This document shows positions 1 to 11,900 of a DNA stretch of 64,000 nucleotides, in pieces. Position numbers and translations under genes: made by a program. The notes beneath the pieces are model-generated. The model saw nothing but the letters and a program-made list of their open reading frames with translations. It did no database searches and was not told the origin of the DNA. The first letter of the stretch is position 1. Every line of letters begins with the position of its first letter. Source of the stretch: Terfezia claveryi (lineage: Eukaryota > Ascomycota > Pezizomycetes > Pezizales > Pezizaceae); the NCBI GenBank assembly GCA_015179025.1, contig WHUX01000090.1, positions 124,001 through 188,000 on the forward strand. Reading direction: 5' to 3'.

Positions 1-1
1 T

Positions 2-832
2 ATCCCGGCAGTTCTGGGAAAACTTCTGCAGGAGTGGGAAGAGCTAGCTTCAGGGAACACTGGGATCACTATGTCCCCGAATGCCAGGAAGTTGTGGTGG
101 CGGGTTCAAGGCGCCGGGTATCTTGCTCGACTTAATCCTTGGGCCATATCACGAATTCGAGACAATCGTCGGGGGACTAAGTTGACGAGAGTAGGAGTTC
201 GCGGGGTAAATACCTATCCTCCATATACCACCATCCAGCCATATTTGTCAAATACTAACAACCCTTTGTTGAACCGTCAGACACAAACTGACTTACCCAT
301 GCCATTCCCTCTGCCCGCCAACACCTTCTCCATCCACGTCCGCCACGGCGACAAAGCCACTGAAATGGACCTCGTCCCGTTTATCAACTACCTCTCCTCC
401 GCTGCTGCAATCGCAGATGCCAATCCGTCCCGCGGCGGGCCTAGCAAGTCCGTCTTCCTCAGCACAGAAGACCCAACAGTCATTGATGAGATGCTTGCAT
501 TCGCAGCCCTAGACAACCCAAGCAAGACCGGTGACACGACGTCCAATATACAATGGACATTCTTCTACACGAAAAACCTGCCGAGGAATAATGGTGGGCC
601 AAAGACTGAAGTTAATACCGGTGGGAGAGTAGAAACAACCCTGATGCATTTAGGGGAGTTGATGATAGGGTTAGAAGCGGGAAGCTGGGTGGGAACGAGG
701 AACAGTAATTGGTGTAGGCTGGTGGAGGAATTAGCACAGGTCTGGGTTGGGGGAAGTGCTGGTAGTGGAGAGGCACCAGGGGTGTTTATGGAGGTTGGAG
801 GGCGGGGCGATTGGGTGGATTATCATTTCTGA
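2..832 (+). CDS. FUT8-like (GT23-type) glycosyltransferase, 5' end outside window
   Basis: The reading frame is open from base 2 to the TGA at 830-832, so the gene probably begins upstream of the window; the first in-window ATG is at 71. Counting from that ATG, residues 87-95 read FSIHVRHGDK, the nucleotide-sugar-binding type of motif seen in alpha-1,6-fucosyltransferase (FUT8/NodZ) folds. It is followed by a segment typical of the C-terminal half, with FLSTEDP and a closing GSWVGTRNSNWCRLVEEL stretch, where FUT8 relatives also carry a conserved SNxxR-type loop. Inferred role: transfer of a sugar, perhaps fucose, in the secretory pathway. No membrane segment is visible because the N-terminus is missing. 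It lies on the same strand as the next gene, also a glycosyltransferase. The donor sugar is not known from sequence. Confidence 0.6.
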   Translation: MPAVLGKLLQEWEELASGNTGITMSPNARKLWWRVQGAGYLARLNPWAISRIRDNRRGTKLTRVGVRGVNTYPPYTTIQPYLSNTNNPLLNRQTQTDLPMPFPLPANTFSIHVRHGDKATEMDLVPFINYLSSAAAIADANPSRGGPSKSVFLSTEDPTVIDEMLAFAALDNPSKTGDTTSNIQWTFFYTKNLPRNNGGPKTEVNTGGRVETTLMHLGELMIGLEAGSWVGTRNSNWCRLVEELAQVWVGGSAGSGEAPGVFMEVGGRGDWVDYHF

Positions 833-1658
833 GGTGGTCTAAATATCAATTGTTTTACGATTTACAAACCCCCATGGTACGGGCGTTAACTTAATAATGA
901 CGTCAATGTTTCTGAATATAAATATCTAATCCACATGCAACCAACAATAATGAATGTGTCAGAACTGAATCTATGCTAGTATTCACGCCAAGCATGCTGT
1001 CCAAAGGTCAATAATATTCTTAACTATACTTCAGGAAGTCTCTGATATACAGATGCGAGGGGTAGTGCAACCAGACTACAGATATCTAAGGGATTCAATT
1101 AGGTTGCAAAAAGAAAGCAGAGGTAGACCACACCACACCCGATCCCTGTCCTGAGTTTTGCCAGTTTAGTACAACCTACTCACTGATTCTCGTGAATCTA
1201 GATATTTTCTAAATGGGGCCTCCAGGTTGGGAGTACCAGGTACAAGTATACGTCTCCACGAATTTCCAACCCACCCCTACTTACTACATAGCTATTATAA
1301 GCTTGGGTAGCGAAAGGAATAAAAAATGCTGCCAATCCGCATCGATGTGTTCTTCCAAGGAAGCGTTTTCCGTAAGTTAATGGCCCTTTCTGCACTCCCG
1401 CCGGTCGCCCTAGAAGGAAAGTGATGCTGGACAAGGATTAGCAGGGATTCCCAGGCAGGAAAGTGATGGATAGGGACGGTCTATACTGTATCAGCAGAAG
1501 AAAACTTGCATATTTCCTCAAGATGATAGAGTACTAGAACCATAGCATTAAGACTATAGCGATCTCTAGAATAACTCTGTTATTGTTACTTTGAATACAC
1601 ACGATCTCCTCTCTCCACGATTCTTCGCTCTTATAACCTCGTAATCTTACTTCTGTGG

Positions 1659-1694
1659 TAGTCTGGCCTGGAGGGGCTAGTGCAAGCCAGACTA
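1659..1694. mobile_element. 36-bp inverted-repeat micro-insertion with 9-bp direct repeats
   Basis: The insert starts TAGTCTGGC and ends GCCAGACTA, a perfect 9-bp inverted repeat. Flanks are CTTCTGTGG (1650-1658) and CTTCTGCGG (1695-1703), a 9-bp direct repeat with one mismatch. This fits a non-autonomous element or excision remnant of a transposon that duplicates 9 bp at its target. Confidence 0.6.
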
Positions 1695-1725
1695 CTTCTG
1701 CGGCATCCCCCACGTTATATTAATT

Positions 1726-1753
1726 TAGTCTGGTTGGCACAAGCCCCTCGTAG
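1726..1753. mobile_element. 28-bp micro-insertion with perfect 9-bp direct repeats
   Basis: The insert begins TAGTCTGGTTGGCAC, continues with AAGCCCCTCG and ends GTAG. It lies between perfect copies of ATATTAATT at 1717-1725 and 1754-1762. The far end is not the complement of the near end, so it looks like one transposon terminus left after internal deletion or imprecise excision. Its left end is only 31 bp from the right end of the 1659-1694 insert. Confidence 0.65.
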
Positions 1754-2127
1754 ATATTAATTATCGAGCAGAGGGTACTAAAGCAGTCTAGCCTAGTTTA
1801 GTAGCATGTAAACCTAACCTCGCCAAAACTCACGATATTGCACGGCTTGGCAGTTACAGTACTGCCATGGGGGGAATGCTGTAATAATACTCTATATGCA
1901 ACAGATTAAATAATATGCACCTCAGATACACAAATGTCTAATTTGCCGGAGATAACGATGTGTCTTGGTGTTACTCAGGGGGCCCTAATAATTCTGATGC
2001 CACGCCGCCCAATTTCTGTTCACATTCCTCAATGAGCTCGTTCTTCTTCCCCACCCACAATATCGCCATCACTGGTGGAGCGTGACAAACGTACAACATT
2101 GAGTAAAACAACAGCGTCAACTCTTCT

Positions 2128-3588
2128 ATGGCTGATCACGTGCGTTCACCCTCTCCCAATCCATCCTCCCTCTGCTTGTTTCTTTGCCCCATGCATCTCT
2201 GCCACGGCTGGAGGCAATACCGGTATATAACTCGATATCTCTTCGTTTTTGCCCTCGCATGCTCCCTTCTCTTTACCTTATGCCTCCACCTACAATTCGA
2301 GCGTACTACCAACAAACCCAAGGTCCCTCTGCTTGGTCATGATTCCCATGCATATCCGCCTCTTCATCTTTTTATACCAGTCAACCAGCCCAGCCTGCTC
2401 TTCTGCAAGTCTCTCGCCTCGGCAATAATCAATACCTATCCACCTCCAATCCTAATAAATTTCAACACAACCTATGCCAAACCCAAGCTTGCCCACGGTG
2501 CAAAGCTCGCCGGGATGGCAGAGTACCTCCGTAATCCCCGGCAGCTGGGACCGGGCACCGAAAAGACAACCTGGGAAACGGACTTAGTTCTTTTTGCAGA
2601 TGGATTTGATATCTGGTACCAGCTCCCCTCAGATGTGCTAATCCGGAGGTATACATATTTCCGCACGAATGTGAAAGGATCCGGTTGGACTTCAAAGGCA
2701 CCAGCACCGGCACCGGTCATTTTCGGCGCGGACAAACGATGCTGGCCAAATAAGTCTAATTCGCCGCCATGCAAGCTCGCCCCAGAGAGCTGCTTGCCGA
2801 AAGATGCATATGGCGCCGACACCACGGATAAAGTTATTGGGAAATCGAGTTATAAGCGTTTCCGACCAAGATATCTAAACTCCGGAACGGTGCTTGGGGA
2901 GTGGGCGAGCATGAGGGAGGTGTATGTCAAGGCTGCTAAAGAGGCGGCGGACAGGGTGAGGATAGGAAAGGAGGTGCTGAGTGATCAGGGTGTGTTGGCA
3001 GATGTTTGGGGGGAGGACTTGGAGCGGGACGAGTTAAACAGGAAACGGACAGGAACTGACGAGGGTAGTGTCCGTGATAATGTGAGGAGTATGGGAATTG
3101 TACTAGATTACGAGAGCAGGTTATTTCAGACAATGACCCATTCGCATGACGACGTGAAATGGAATATGGTAAACACCCACCCCACCGCGGGTGATCGAGA
3201 TATGGATTTATCGAGCGACATATACACAGCCCCGCTGCCGCCCGTGCTCCAGCTCGCCACAAATCTCGTTTCAAACACCATCGCTGCCCTGGTACACTTC
3301 AACGGGCCCAAATTCCCGCTTGGAAGTGAGAAGAAGCCCGGGTGGTGGGGGCGCATGTGGTGGTTTAATCTTTTTCCAGAGGTTACAGATATCATTGGGA
3401 GGGGCCGGGTAGCAAAAATGTTTTTTGAGGGGCGTATTGAGAGGGCGAGGGGTGCGGACGCGGGTGTGGCTGGAGCCGGAGTTGGACAGGTAGGCGGTGT
3501 GTGGACGGATAAGGGCGAGTGGATTGAGTGGGAAGAAATTTGCGGAAAGTGGGATTTTGTGGGGACCGGGGGTGTGTGGGGTATATAG
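2128..3588 (+). CDS. PLOD/collagen-glucosyltransferase-like type II membrane glycosyltransferase
   Basis: Single-exon ORF of 486 residues. Residues ~37-57 form one hydrophobic span after a short basic N-terminus, so a type II Golgi/ER topology is likely. The catalytic part resembles the glycosyltransferase domain of lysyl hydroxylase/PLOD proteins: a DxxD-type metal site in LVLFADGFDIW (~153-163), VIFGADKRCWPN (~197-208), RPRYLNSGTVLG (~250-260) and a downstream DQG (~290). The inferred activity is a manganese-dependent sugar transfer; acceptor and donor are unknown. A lysyl hydroxylase domain is absent; the protein ends after a Gly-rich, poorly conserved tail. It follows the FUT8-like gene on the same strand about 1.3 kb downstream, which may be chance or a small glycosylation neighbourhood. 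Confidence 0.7.
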   Translation: MADHVRSPSPNPSSLCLFLCPMHLCHGWRQYRYITRYLFVFALACSLLFTLCLHLQFERTTNKPKVPLLGHDSHAYPPLHLFIPVNQPSLLFCKSLASAIINTYPPPILINFNTTYAKPKLAHGAKLAGMAEYLRNPRQLGPGTEKTTWETDLVLFADGFDIWYQLPSDVLIRRYTYFRTNVKGSGWTSKAPAPAPVIFGADKRCWPNKSNSPPCKLAPESCLPKDAYGADTTDKVIGKSSYKRFRPRYLNSGTVLGEWASMREVYVKAAKEAADRVRIGKEVLSDQGVLADVWGEDLERDELNRKRTGTDEGSVRDNVRSMGIVLDYESRLFQTMTHSHDDVKWNMVNTHPTAGDRDMDLSSDIYTAPLPPVLQLATNLVSNTIAALVHFNGPKFPLGSEKKPGWWGRMWWFNLFPEVTDIIGRGRVAKMFFEGRIERARGADAGVAGAGVGQVGGVWTDKGEWIEWEEICGKWDFVGTGGVWGI

Positions 3589-5825
3589 GAACGTATTTCG
3601 TATTCATCTTGTGGATTTATGGGCCATTATATAAGTTATTATATAAGTTACGGCTTGCATTCCGATTCTTGAGTGGGGGTGGAGGTACATAACTTTTATT
3701 TGCTTCATATCTCTCAGGCATTAGTTCTTTACTATTTCATTCTCCTTCTCTCTCCTTCCTCTTGCGACTGTACAACATTGCGGATATACATGCATTCAGC
3801 AATAATCAATCTAGGATTGGCGGCTGCAGGGGGCGTTTTTATGTTATTTAGAGCACGTTTTGTTTAGTACCATTCAGCAGTGTACACATCATGGTCTAAA
3901 ACCTATTGTTATGTCGGGGGGGGGGAGGGGGGGGGTTAGGTAGCATCCTGTGGGTCCCGTGGGAATACTTCAATACGTACTGTATGTACTGTACGTAACG
4001 TCTGGTTGTGACAAAGTGCAAGACTCAAACTTTCTAATGCTATGGTTTGCTAGTATTATTGTTTACATATAACAAGAGTATTACTATTTTAGTAGAAATA
4101 AGGAACTTCATAGCAACACGTAACAGAATTCTTTTCTCCTTCCTGGCGCCAAGCCGCCGTACATTTAAAACAAGGAATATGAAAGGTCTGATAATAATAC
4201 TGATTCAGGGCTATAAACCAAAGTTCGCTTGGCCTTGGACCTTGCAAACCAAGTATTTCTAGTCTAGGGGCGAGGTTTTTATGGAGAAATAACGATTCCT
4301 AAGCGAGGCTATCTAGATATTGATATACATATGCTGCCAAAATGCGAGAACCAGTGCCCCAAACCTTTCACCCCCCCAAAAAAAAACCTGTTCTAGTCCT
4401 ATGGATGCCGTTTGTGAAAAAAAATCGACACATTCAGGTAATTTCTTTAGATTTGTGATACATATAGTCTGGCTTGCACTAGCCCCTCGGTGGGGGGGGA
4501 TTGTGCCAGCCAGGCTATATACATACCTGGTATTACAAGTCCTAGCCCAAAAGTCAGTAATCTACGCCCTCCGCCCTCCCCCCCCCAAAAAAAAAACAAG
4601 GATAATTATGCAAAAGGATGTGGTCTGAGCCGTCCGTATAGGTACTGCCCAACTGCATACGAATCTAGACCTTGCGTAACAACAGTTCGTTCACCATTCT
4701 GAATGTCCCATTATGAGCTGTTCTTTTACACTCTTGAAGCCGTGAAAGTATTTTAGGTCCCTTCAATTCACCTTACGTATTGCATATACCCGGGCCAGCA
4801 GCCCATTGCCTTTAGAAAGTGTCGCTGGGATCCTTGTTGAGTCTAGTGTACTGCCCTATTTGGAAGGTACCTGTACGCAACGGGTTAAGAGTGATCGACC
4901 ACAGTAAGGTACTACATATGAGGTAGTAGTCTCGATCAGACCCTCGTAGAGGGTACTGTACATATGGAGTCGCGGAACAAAAATCATTTCCTTCTTCCTA
5001 CTTGGGAAAATTGTGCATATGCGTGCATATGCGTGCATATACATTTATATGCATATATATATCCAGATGTACTTGGTATATGACCTCCACAATGTCCCTC
5101 CATTCTTCCGCACTAAGTTCCTCCATATCCTCCTGAATGCCAACAGGAGACTTCAGATTTTGCAACATAGGTTTCTGGCAATCCGGCAGTAGAGCATTAG
5201 AAGAAGGGATCATGCATGCCAGCCAGTCTCCTAAATGCAAAACTACTGCTCACGGCGGATTGCAATCCAATACCCTCAGCTAGAAAAACTCACAAAAGGA
5301 GCCGCAGTGGAATATGGAGAATACAAGAAGAACTACGGCTCGAAAGCAGTAATGAAACCAAAAACAACGGGGAGCAGGAACATAGCCATAGTACTGGAAC
5401 AGAAGCTGTTGAAGATGTTTTTGTGAATAACAATTCTGTTCTCCTCGGTTATACAAAATCATTCAATATGCAATTCCAAAGTAAGAAGAAGGAAAAGACT
5501 TATTTCGCGCCTCCTTTCTGTATTTATGCATAGATACAAGTGCATATACAGACTTTACTGTACCAAGGAGGATATGATATTTGATGCGCGCCTTCGTACA
5601 GTTCGGTGGCAAAAATATCATACCCTACATAAGGAGGTAAGCCTAGGTCTGCATATGTTAATACAATGCGGATTGTTGAATTAATATACATGTTTTTTGA
5701 GTTTGAATATCTTTTTTTGTATTTTATTAACTCTCAACCGAATACTCCGTGCAAGAAGAACCTAACTTGAAAAAAAAAAATACACAATTGTCCTTAACCA
5801 AAACAAGCCGGGTTTCCCTATACCA
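3589..5825. other. Intergenic spacer, repeat-rich
   Basis: No gene recognised. It holds a G-tract (3916-3935), a TAGTCTGG-type insert at 4465-4515, and a possible diverged relative at 4921-4958 between copies of TACATATG (4913-4920 and 4959-4966). GCATATGC-like purine/pyrimidine alternation occurs near 5015-5065. Open frames around 5000-5530 on both strands are short and match no family known to me. Confidence 0.5.
4465..4515. mobile_element. 51-bp inverted-repeat micro-insertion, degenerate 9-bp repeats
   Basis: The left end TAGTCTGGCTTGCACTAGCC and the right end (GTGCCAGCCAGGCT) are imperfect complements. The flanks TGATACATA (4456-4464) and ATATACATA (4516-4524) match at seven of nine bases. 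It is the same family as the inserts at 1.7 kb but older or less exact; the AT-rich flank makes the duplication less certain. Confidence 0.4.
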
Positions 5826-7796
5826 CTAAGGCCTATCCCTTATTATCCACCACGTGCAATATTCCAACGCCATCCGAAATCTTGTTACATGGCTCAGCAC
5901 CTTCGCTTCCTCTGAATGCTTAGCCGGTGGCGCATCTACATCAATATCCACTCCTTTCAGTGTTTTTAACAACCTCTTCAACCCTAACATCAACAACGGC
6001 TTTGGATGGGAGAAAGTAACCCTACCACGCCACTCATATTAGCACCCGTGCTACAGAAACAACTACATTCAGCTACTCACCTAAACCACCCCGTCTTCTC
6101 CCCCTGAAAACCCATCGTCGTAGCCAAATACACCTTTCCATCCAAAATCTTCTTATTTAGCTTGTTATCTTCGATCACCCCGGGTTCTCCCCCATCTTCA
6201 GGTTTTTCCAGCGCAAAACTCAAATCCACCCACAAGAAGAACCCTGCATTCCCACCTTTGACGTACTTAATGCCGTATCTGTCTAAGGTTGTGGTTAGAA
6301 GTTCATATACTTCCCCAAGACGGCGTTTATTCTCGTCCAGATAGTATGTGAGGAACTTTGTGTCTTCCAGGATGGTAGACCAAAGGAGGTCTGCTGGGGC
6401 GGAGGCCCAAGAGAAGGGGACGACACTGTACATTGCATAGATGAGGGTGGGGTTGCGTGTGATGATTAGCCCAAGACGAAGGCCGTTGGCGGAGAAGTCT
6501 TTAGACATCCCGTAGCTGTTGGTGGTAGAGTAAGTATGTCTGCCCAGTATAGGGAAGAAGAGGGGGGGCGTTACAGAGTGTGTAATCGGTTGGGATCAAT
6601 TAACCCCGTGGGGTCAATAGACAATGCGCTATGAAACCCAACAGCATCTGCGTTATGTGTCTTAAATACAGAGAGTGCATAGATTTCGTCAGAAATGAGA
6701 TGAAGATTGTGTTCCTGGCAAAAACGCATGAAGGCTTTAATTGTCTCGACGGGCTGAAGTAGGCGTTACCCTCAACCGTAAGTTTCAAGAATAAAGGTAA
6801 ATATGCGGAGGGGGGAGACGCACATAACACTTTCCAAATGGATTATGGGGGTTTGTCAAAAGCACAGCTTTTATTTTACCCTCTCCCTTGCGGTCAAAGG
6901 CTTCAAGCTGCTCCTTGTAGCACTGGATGGCCTTCGCGGAGAATGGGTCGATATCTCCAAATGAAACGGCCACGTCGTGAACTCTGAAAAAGGGGGTTAG
7001 TAAATACTGTCGACTTAATGTTTCCTCTGTCTATGATGTTTCTTACTTTGATCTCGACGCCAAATCTATGCTCGCATCAGTTAGCATAGAATGTGGAGGA
7101 ACCCTCATTTCTTACACACCAAGCGTAAACCCAGAATACACTGGCCTGCCAATCAAAACTCCATCACCTTCATTACAAGTCGCCCAAGCCAGCTGATCCA
7201 AGATTCCGCTTACCCCAGAGCTCACAATAATTTCTCCAGGGTTAATTTCCATCACAGGGTGGAAGTATTTATTCACAAACCCTGCTAAGTTCGTACGGAG
7301 CCTCAGCGAGCCCCAAGCTCCATCCCCGTAGGTAAGGTGTTTTGATTCTAGGCGGAGCTATATGTACCATTCAATATTACATCGATATCCAAAGGATAGA
7401 CACGTACACTGTTATTCATGTACTCGCAAAGTTCATCGTGCATAAGAGTATTCTCAGCAACTCCCAGATTAATGCTATAATATCCAATGATGGACCATCA
7501 GCCATGACCGTTTGTATCTGCACTCAATCACTGAAGTAAACTAACATTCCATCCGGGTTCGTCTTCTCATCATATGCATTCGCCAAAACCTAGAAACACA
7601 TCAGCCACCCACTCCAATAAATACATCTCCTTACCTCACCTTGGCAACGGTGCCCATGAAAATAGAGAATTTCATCAGCACTCTACCAGCACACAAAATT
7701 CGTCTTCGCCAATGATGGGGTCCCACTAACCTTCAGAAAAGCTTTGAAATTCTCATTCGGCGCCATAAGATTCCCCCGGCCACGGCCCGAGAGCAT
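5826..7796 (-). CDS. ACC synthase-like PLP-dependent aminotransferase (class I/II)
   Basis: Nine exons read on the minus strand (7796-7731, 7589-7546, 7474-7410, 7347-7120, 7065-7047, 6983-6824, 6753-6575, 6515-6081, 6021-5826) join in frame to 463 codons. Landmarks in order: GVAENTLMHDEL, LTYGDGAWGS, LIGRPVYSGF, VSFGDIDPFS, LLTNPHNPFG (cofactor-contacting Asn), LISDEIYALSVF (Asp/Tyr pair), and YGMSKDFSANGLRLG, where the Lys is the Schiff-base lysine and the Arg the carboxylate ligand. This is the fold-type I layout of 1-aminocyclopropane-1-carboxylate synthase and its fungal paralogues. Several fungal relatives are aminotransferases of secondary metabolism rather than true ACC synthases, so ethylene formation is only a possibility. 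The 19-nt fifth exon (7047-7065) is unusually small. Start chosen at the Met just before the LSGRG segment typical of the family N-terminus. Confidence 0.85.
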
Positions 7797-8986
7797 AGAC
7801 TCCAGTAAAACCATTTTGTAAAGTACAAGTAGGATCAATGACTTGGAAATCAAAAAAAGATAGTGCTGCAAACACCTCGACCTGTATTTTATATTGTTCC
7901 AAAGCTTTCGCCAGGCCCTGAGCCTGCTTTGTCCAGTATGACTTCAGCTATGAATGTAAAGTCACAATATCACCCCACACTCGAGAATAGTGAGTTATAA
8001 GAAGGCTTCGGTCTCGGGTCGGTATGCATGCCCAATGGCTATGCTGGACCAGTAACATTTCCGTTAACAGGCTCCGCCTACATCTGTCGAATCACGGAAA
8101 ACAATTATCACGCTGGTGATTACAAATGCCGTATATTTCTTACCAATTCAGATCTAAAACGACCAGGGTCCCAGAGATGTAGTTTTCACAATCGCCCTTG
8201 AAGCCCTGATCTGGTTAAAATGTCAATACTTGGGTTCAAGGAGAACTCGTCATTTTTTAGTGAGAAAATCAAGTGCGATGAATGGGTAGAATGAATGGAC
8301 TAGACAAGGGATCATTAGAAATGAGGGTAGAGAATCCGGAATATTATCAGTAGGAATGTGACAAAATTGCACCATGCCACCCACACATTGACCAATTTGA
8401 CCAATTTGACCAATTTCCAAAACTGGTTAAAGTTTATGTTCCACATCTTCCGGTCCTAGTGCTAGTTATTGTATGATTGATTTACGCTCTCTGACGTCAT
8501 ATTAGGGAAGCTTTATTAATCAGTAGTAGTATCCTTAGGAACACCAAATTGGGGGTAATCGATTGGTGCTATGGCTTCATTCTGTAGATAAAGTAAACTG
8601 AGCACAGTTCGGCCAAGTAATTGTAGGCTTTTGGGGGAGGGTGTGGCTTCCATCGGCATCCAATTTTCCATTAAGTCATGTTCCAAAGGGTTACAGCACC
8701 CAGCTGAGATATCAAAGGTAATTGAATGTAAATAATCCTTCAAATATGTATAGCTAGATGAAATCCCTCAGTCACATTAAAGCGTACGTCGAAGGAAAAT
8801 AAAACCCGTAACCAAACATGCAAACCAAGCTCTTGAACAAAGCCCAACCGTATTTAGCCAGATGGTGAATATACTCCGATCATCAATCTGCCTCTTACGC
8901 CTCGCCAAAACAGGAATATTAATGTCGCCCCTGCTGATATATAACATTGTGGGTCTACATATAATCGTTGCCCATACTCCGGAACA
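7797..8986. other. Intergenic spacer between two minus-strand genes
   Basis: No gene recognised. A 75-codon minus-strand frame (8516-8743) and a short frame near 7880-7960 match nothing I know. Three direct copies of a GACCAATTT(G/C) motif occur at about 8390-8418, a short simple repeat in what would be the promoter side of the aminotransferase gene. Confidence 0.4.
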
Positions 8987-11900
8987 TTACCTCCTCTCCA
9001 CCAACAGCACATGCATAGCGGCATACGCCAACACTATAAACACACCAGAAAAGATGGCCAATCCAACAACATCATTCCAGAAGGCCAACGTATTAAACCC
9101 AAAAGTACTGAGAATGGTGGATCCGGGTACATCAATGTCTAACCCAAATCTATGGCAAGGGTCAACAAGTGACACTAGCAAGTGGAAGAGGAGTTTTATA
9201 CTTATGCTCCCTGAGCGAGATATATCTCACTTCGTTGACAATCAACGCCTCAAACCCATAATGGAAAATGGAGAGCTGTTCTCAACATTAGCAAAATTCA
9301 TCACCTGGTAAAACAGTAAAGCAAGCGATAGACCCACAGATTGTAACCATAACGCCCCCTTAGGAATAGAGTCATGATTCAATAAAAGGCCTGCCAGCAA
9401 CAAGCTGAACAACATCACCAGGCTTCCAACAAGATTGGCTACGCTTGCTTCCTTAAAGACGATGCCAATGAACAGGCATACTGCCGCCGCACTAAGGTTA
9501 AAGAGTACCAAAACTAGGATGAACTTCAGAAACTGTGGCCATGCTGGAACAAGGCCTACCATTGGGTATATGATTGCACCCATAATTATGGGGGGGATAA
9601 TTCGAAGTGGGATGATGTCAAAAATGACCTTGGCGGCGAAATAAGTGACTGGGGCATAATAGCCATTTGCCCTTTCTCTCAGAAATAGGAGTCTCTCGCT
9701 AGCAAAAACGTTCAAGCTGGTGAGTGTGCTAAATCCAAATAGTGCCAAAACAAAAAAAAACAAACCCATCCGATTCTGAAATCCAGAAATATCATCTGTG
9801 ATACCGTAGAAGAGATAGCCACAGAGCAAAGCCAGCACGATAGCAATAGCGTAGTGTGTAAGCATCAACATGGGATTGCGGTAAAGGTTTTTCCATGTTC
9901 GTTGACTAAGAATGATAAATTGAGATACCCATCCAACTCGTTGGAAGCCTTTCAAGCTTGTGCTTGTACCGGAAACGCTATTGAGCCCTGTTGCAGATCC
10001 ATCTGGATTGAGTGTCCCGTTTGCGTTTCCAACTGCAAGGCGGATGTCTTCCTTGATCCCCATGGCTACACTGCTGATGATGTATGAGTTTATCAAAATC
10101 TCTAAATCAGTTGAGGAATTTCGTGACGTGGGCGGAAGCAGAAGATCGGTTTCGTCTAAAGAATTTCTCTGGTTTGATATATCTCTCCAAGCCAGGCTTC
10201 CATCATCAAGGGGTACTTCTTCGTCGTTGGCAAATCCAGGCTCGAGGCCACTAGCTCTCCTTGTGAAGAGTTGCCTCTCCTGCCTGGCTTTGATAGAATC
10301 TCCTCTCCTACGATTTGTGGGCCGCTTTGGAGAAGAGTCCACACTTGCTCTCGAGACACCGCTTTGTGGTCTTGTGGTGGGCCTGCTTGGTGCCTCAACG
10401 ACTTCGTCAGGTGTCACACGCTCAGACTTTGAAGCGTGCATGGTCAAGTCGACAAGATAATCTGCGATATTGAAACCAGGAGGACATGCATATCCCAAAT
10501 CATCGAAATACCTCTGACATCTTCGATATTCTCCTGAATAGACCATTCTGCCCTTAGCTAGAAGTATGAGTTGATCGAACAACGCTACAATATTGGATCT
10601 TGGCTGATGAATGGTAAAGATTACGGTCCGATTGTAGTTCTTCGCGAGCGTGACAAGAGACTCAACGACATTGTAGGCATTGAATGCATCCAATCCAGAA
10701 GTCGGTTCGTCAAGAAAAAGTATTGAAGGGCTAGTGACCAGCTCGCAAGCAATCCCAACACGACGTTTCTCACCGCCGGAAATTCCTCGCATCCCACTGT
10801 CCTCACTGCCGATTATCTGATCCTTAATGTGCATAATGCCTAGCTCCGAGACCACCTCCATAACTCTGCGGTTTTTGGCTTGGCGGCTCATATCCTTTGG
10901 TAACCGAAGCAGGGCCGAGTTCAAGATTGTCTCATAAACCGTAAGTGTAGGCATCATAGTATCCTCCTGATCCACAAACCCAACGACACTCTTGAAGTCC
11001 TCATCGGATATTATTTCCCCATTAACATAAAACTCCCCGTTAACGATTCCTCTCTTATTCTTCCGTGCTAAGATATCCAGGAATGTGGTCTTGCCGGCTC
11101 CCGAAGCTCCCATAATTGCCATGACCTGGCCGGGGTGCACCACACCATGTACTCCAGATAAAATCTGTTGGCCCCCATTAAGCTGGTAAGAGATATTATT
11201 GAACATCAATGTCGCTGGCTTGTGGCCTGACATCAGCTTACTCGCACCCTCATCGTCTTCGTGAGCTGATAAATGGATAGGGCCGAGGCCAGCCTTTTGA
11301 CGGGCCTGATGTGACTGTTGCCAGATAACTAGAGTAACTAGTACAATAAAGATCGCGGATCCAGATATCACCGTCGCAATAAGGGGTTTATTGATTTTCT
11401 TAATCGGCCTTTCAAAACCAGGAACTTCCGTGTAATGAAGACACTCCCCGGAGTTACAGTCTAGCGTGATGCTCTCGTCTCCAAAAGCGGTCTTAATGAG
11501 ATCGTTCATTGCCGGTTCGGAGAAGAAACAGCCCTCGTCACCACTTCTCTCGGTTGTGGAGCATGAGAAGATGGCCGGTCCTTTGATCTCGTGTATAAGA
11601 AAATCGGAAATATCAATAGATCCATCTTCTCCGCATAGCATTCTTCCTGGCACGCATTCACAATTGACAGAATCGCAGTCATAGCGAGTTGTGTTCTTGT
11701 TGTAGGTGGCGTCCAAAGTGGACTTACACTCACTGAGACCACAGTAAAAGGATTCTACCTTGCCAACCCAAACTAATAAACTATTAGCGGAAGAACCCAT
11801 GGGTGAAACGGAGCTGCATACATTGAAATCCGCATGTCTTTGCGCCTGCATTACAGGAGAAGGTAACCTGGGGTTTCCTAGCACCTAATTGATCCAGAAT

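Larger units (their letters stand above)
833..2127. other. Intergenic spacer with two micro-insertions
   Basis: No convincing coding region. It contains two tiny inserts beginning TAGTCTGG with 9-bp direct repeats (1650-1703 and 1717-1762, listed separately), and at 1055-1078 a related terminus ending CCAGACTA. The last ~150 bp are pyrimidine-rich, as expected for the promoter of the gene starting at 2128. Confidence 0.6.

Noticed and set aside
11885..11887. Premature stop in the Adp1-like gene
   Set aside because: Splicing of 11909-11964 changes the frame and gives the conserved CDVTN..PQVTFSC region, so the stop is not read.
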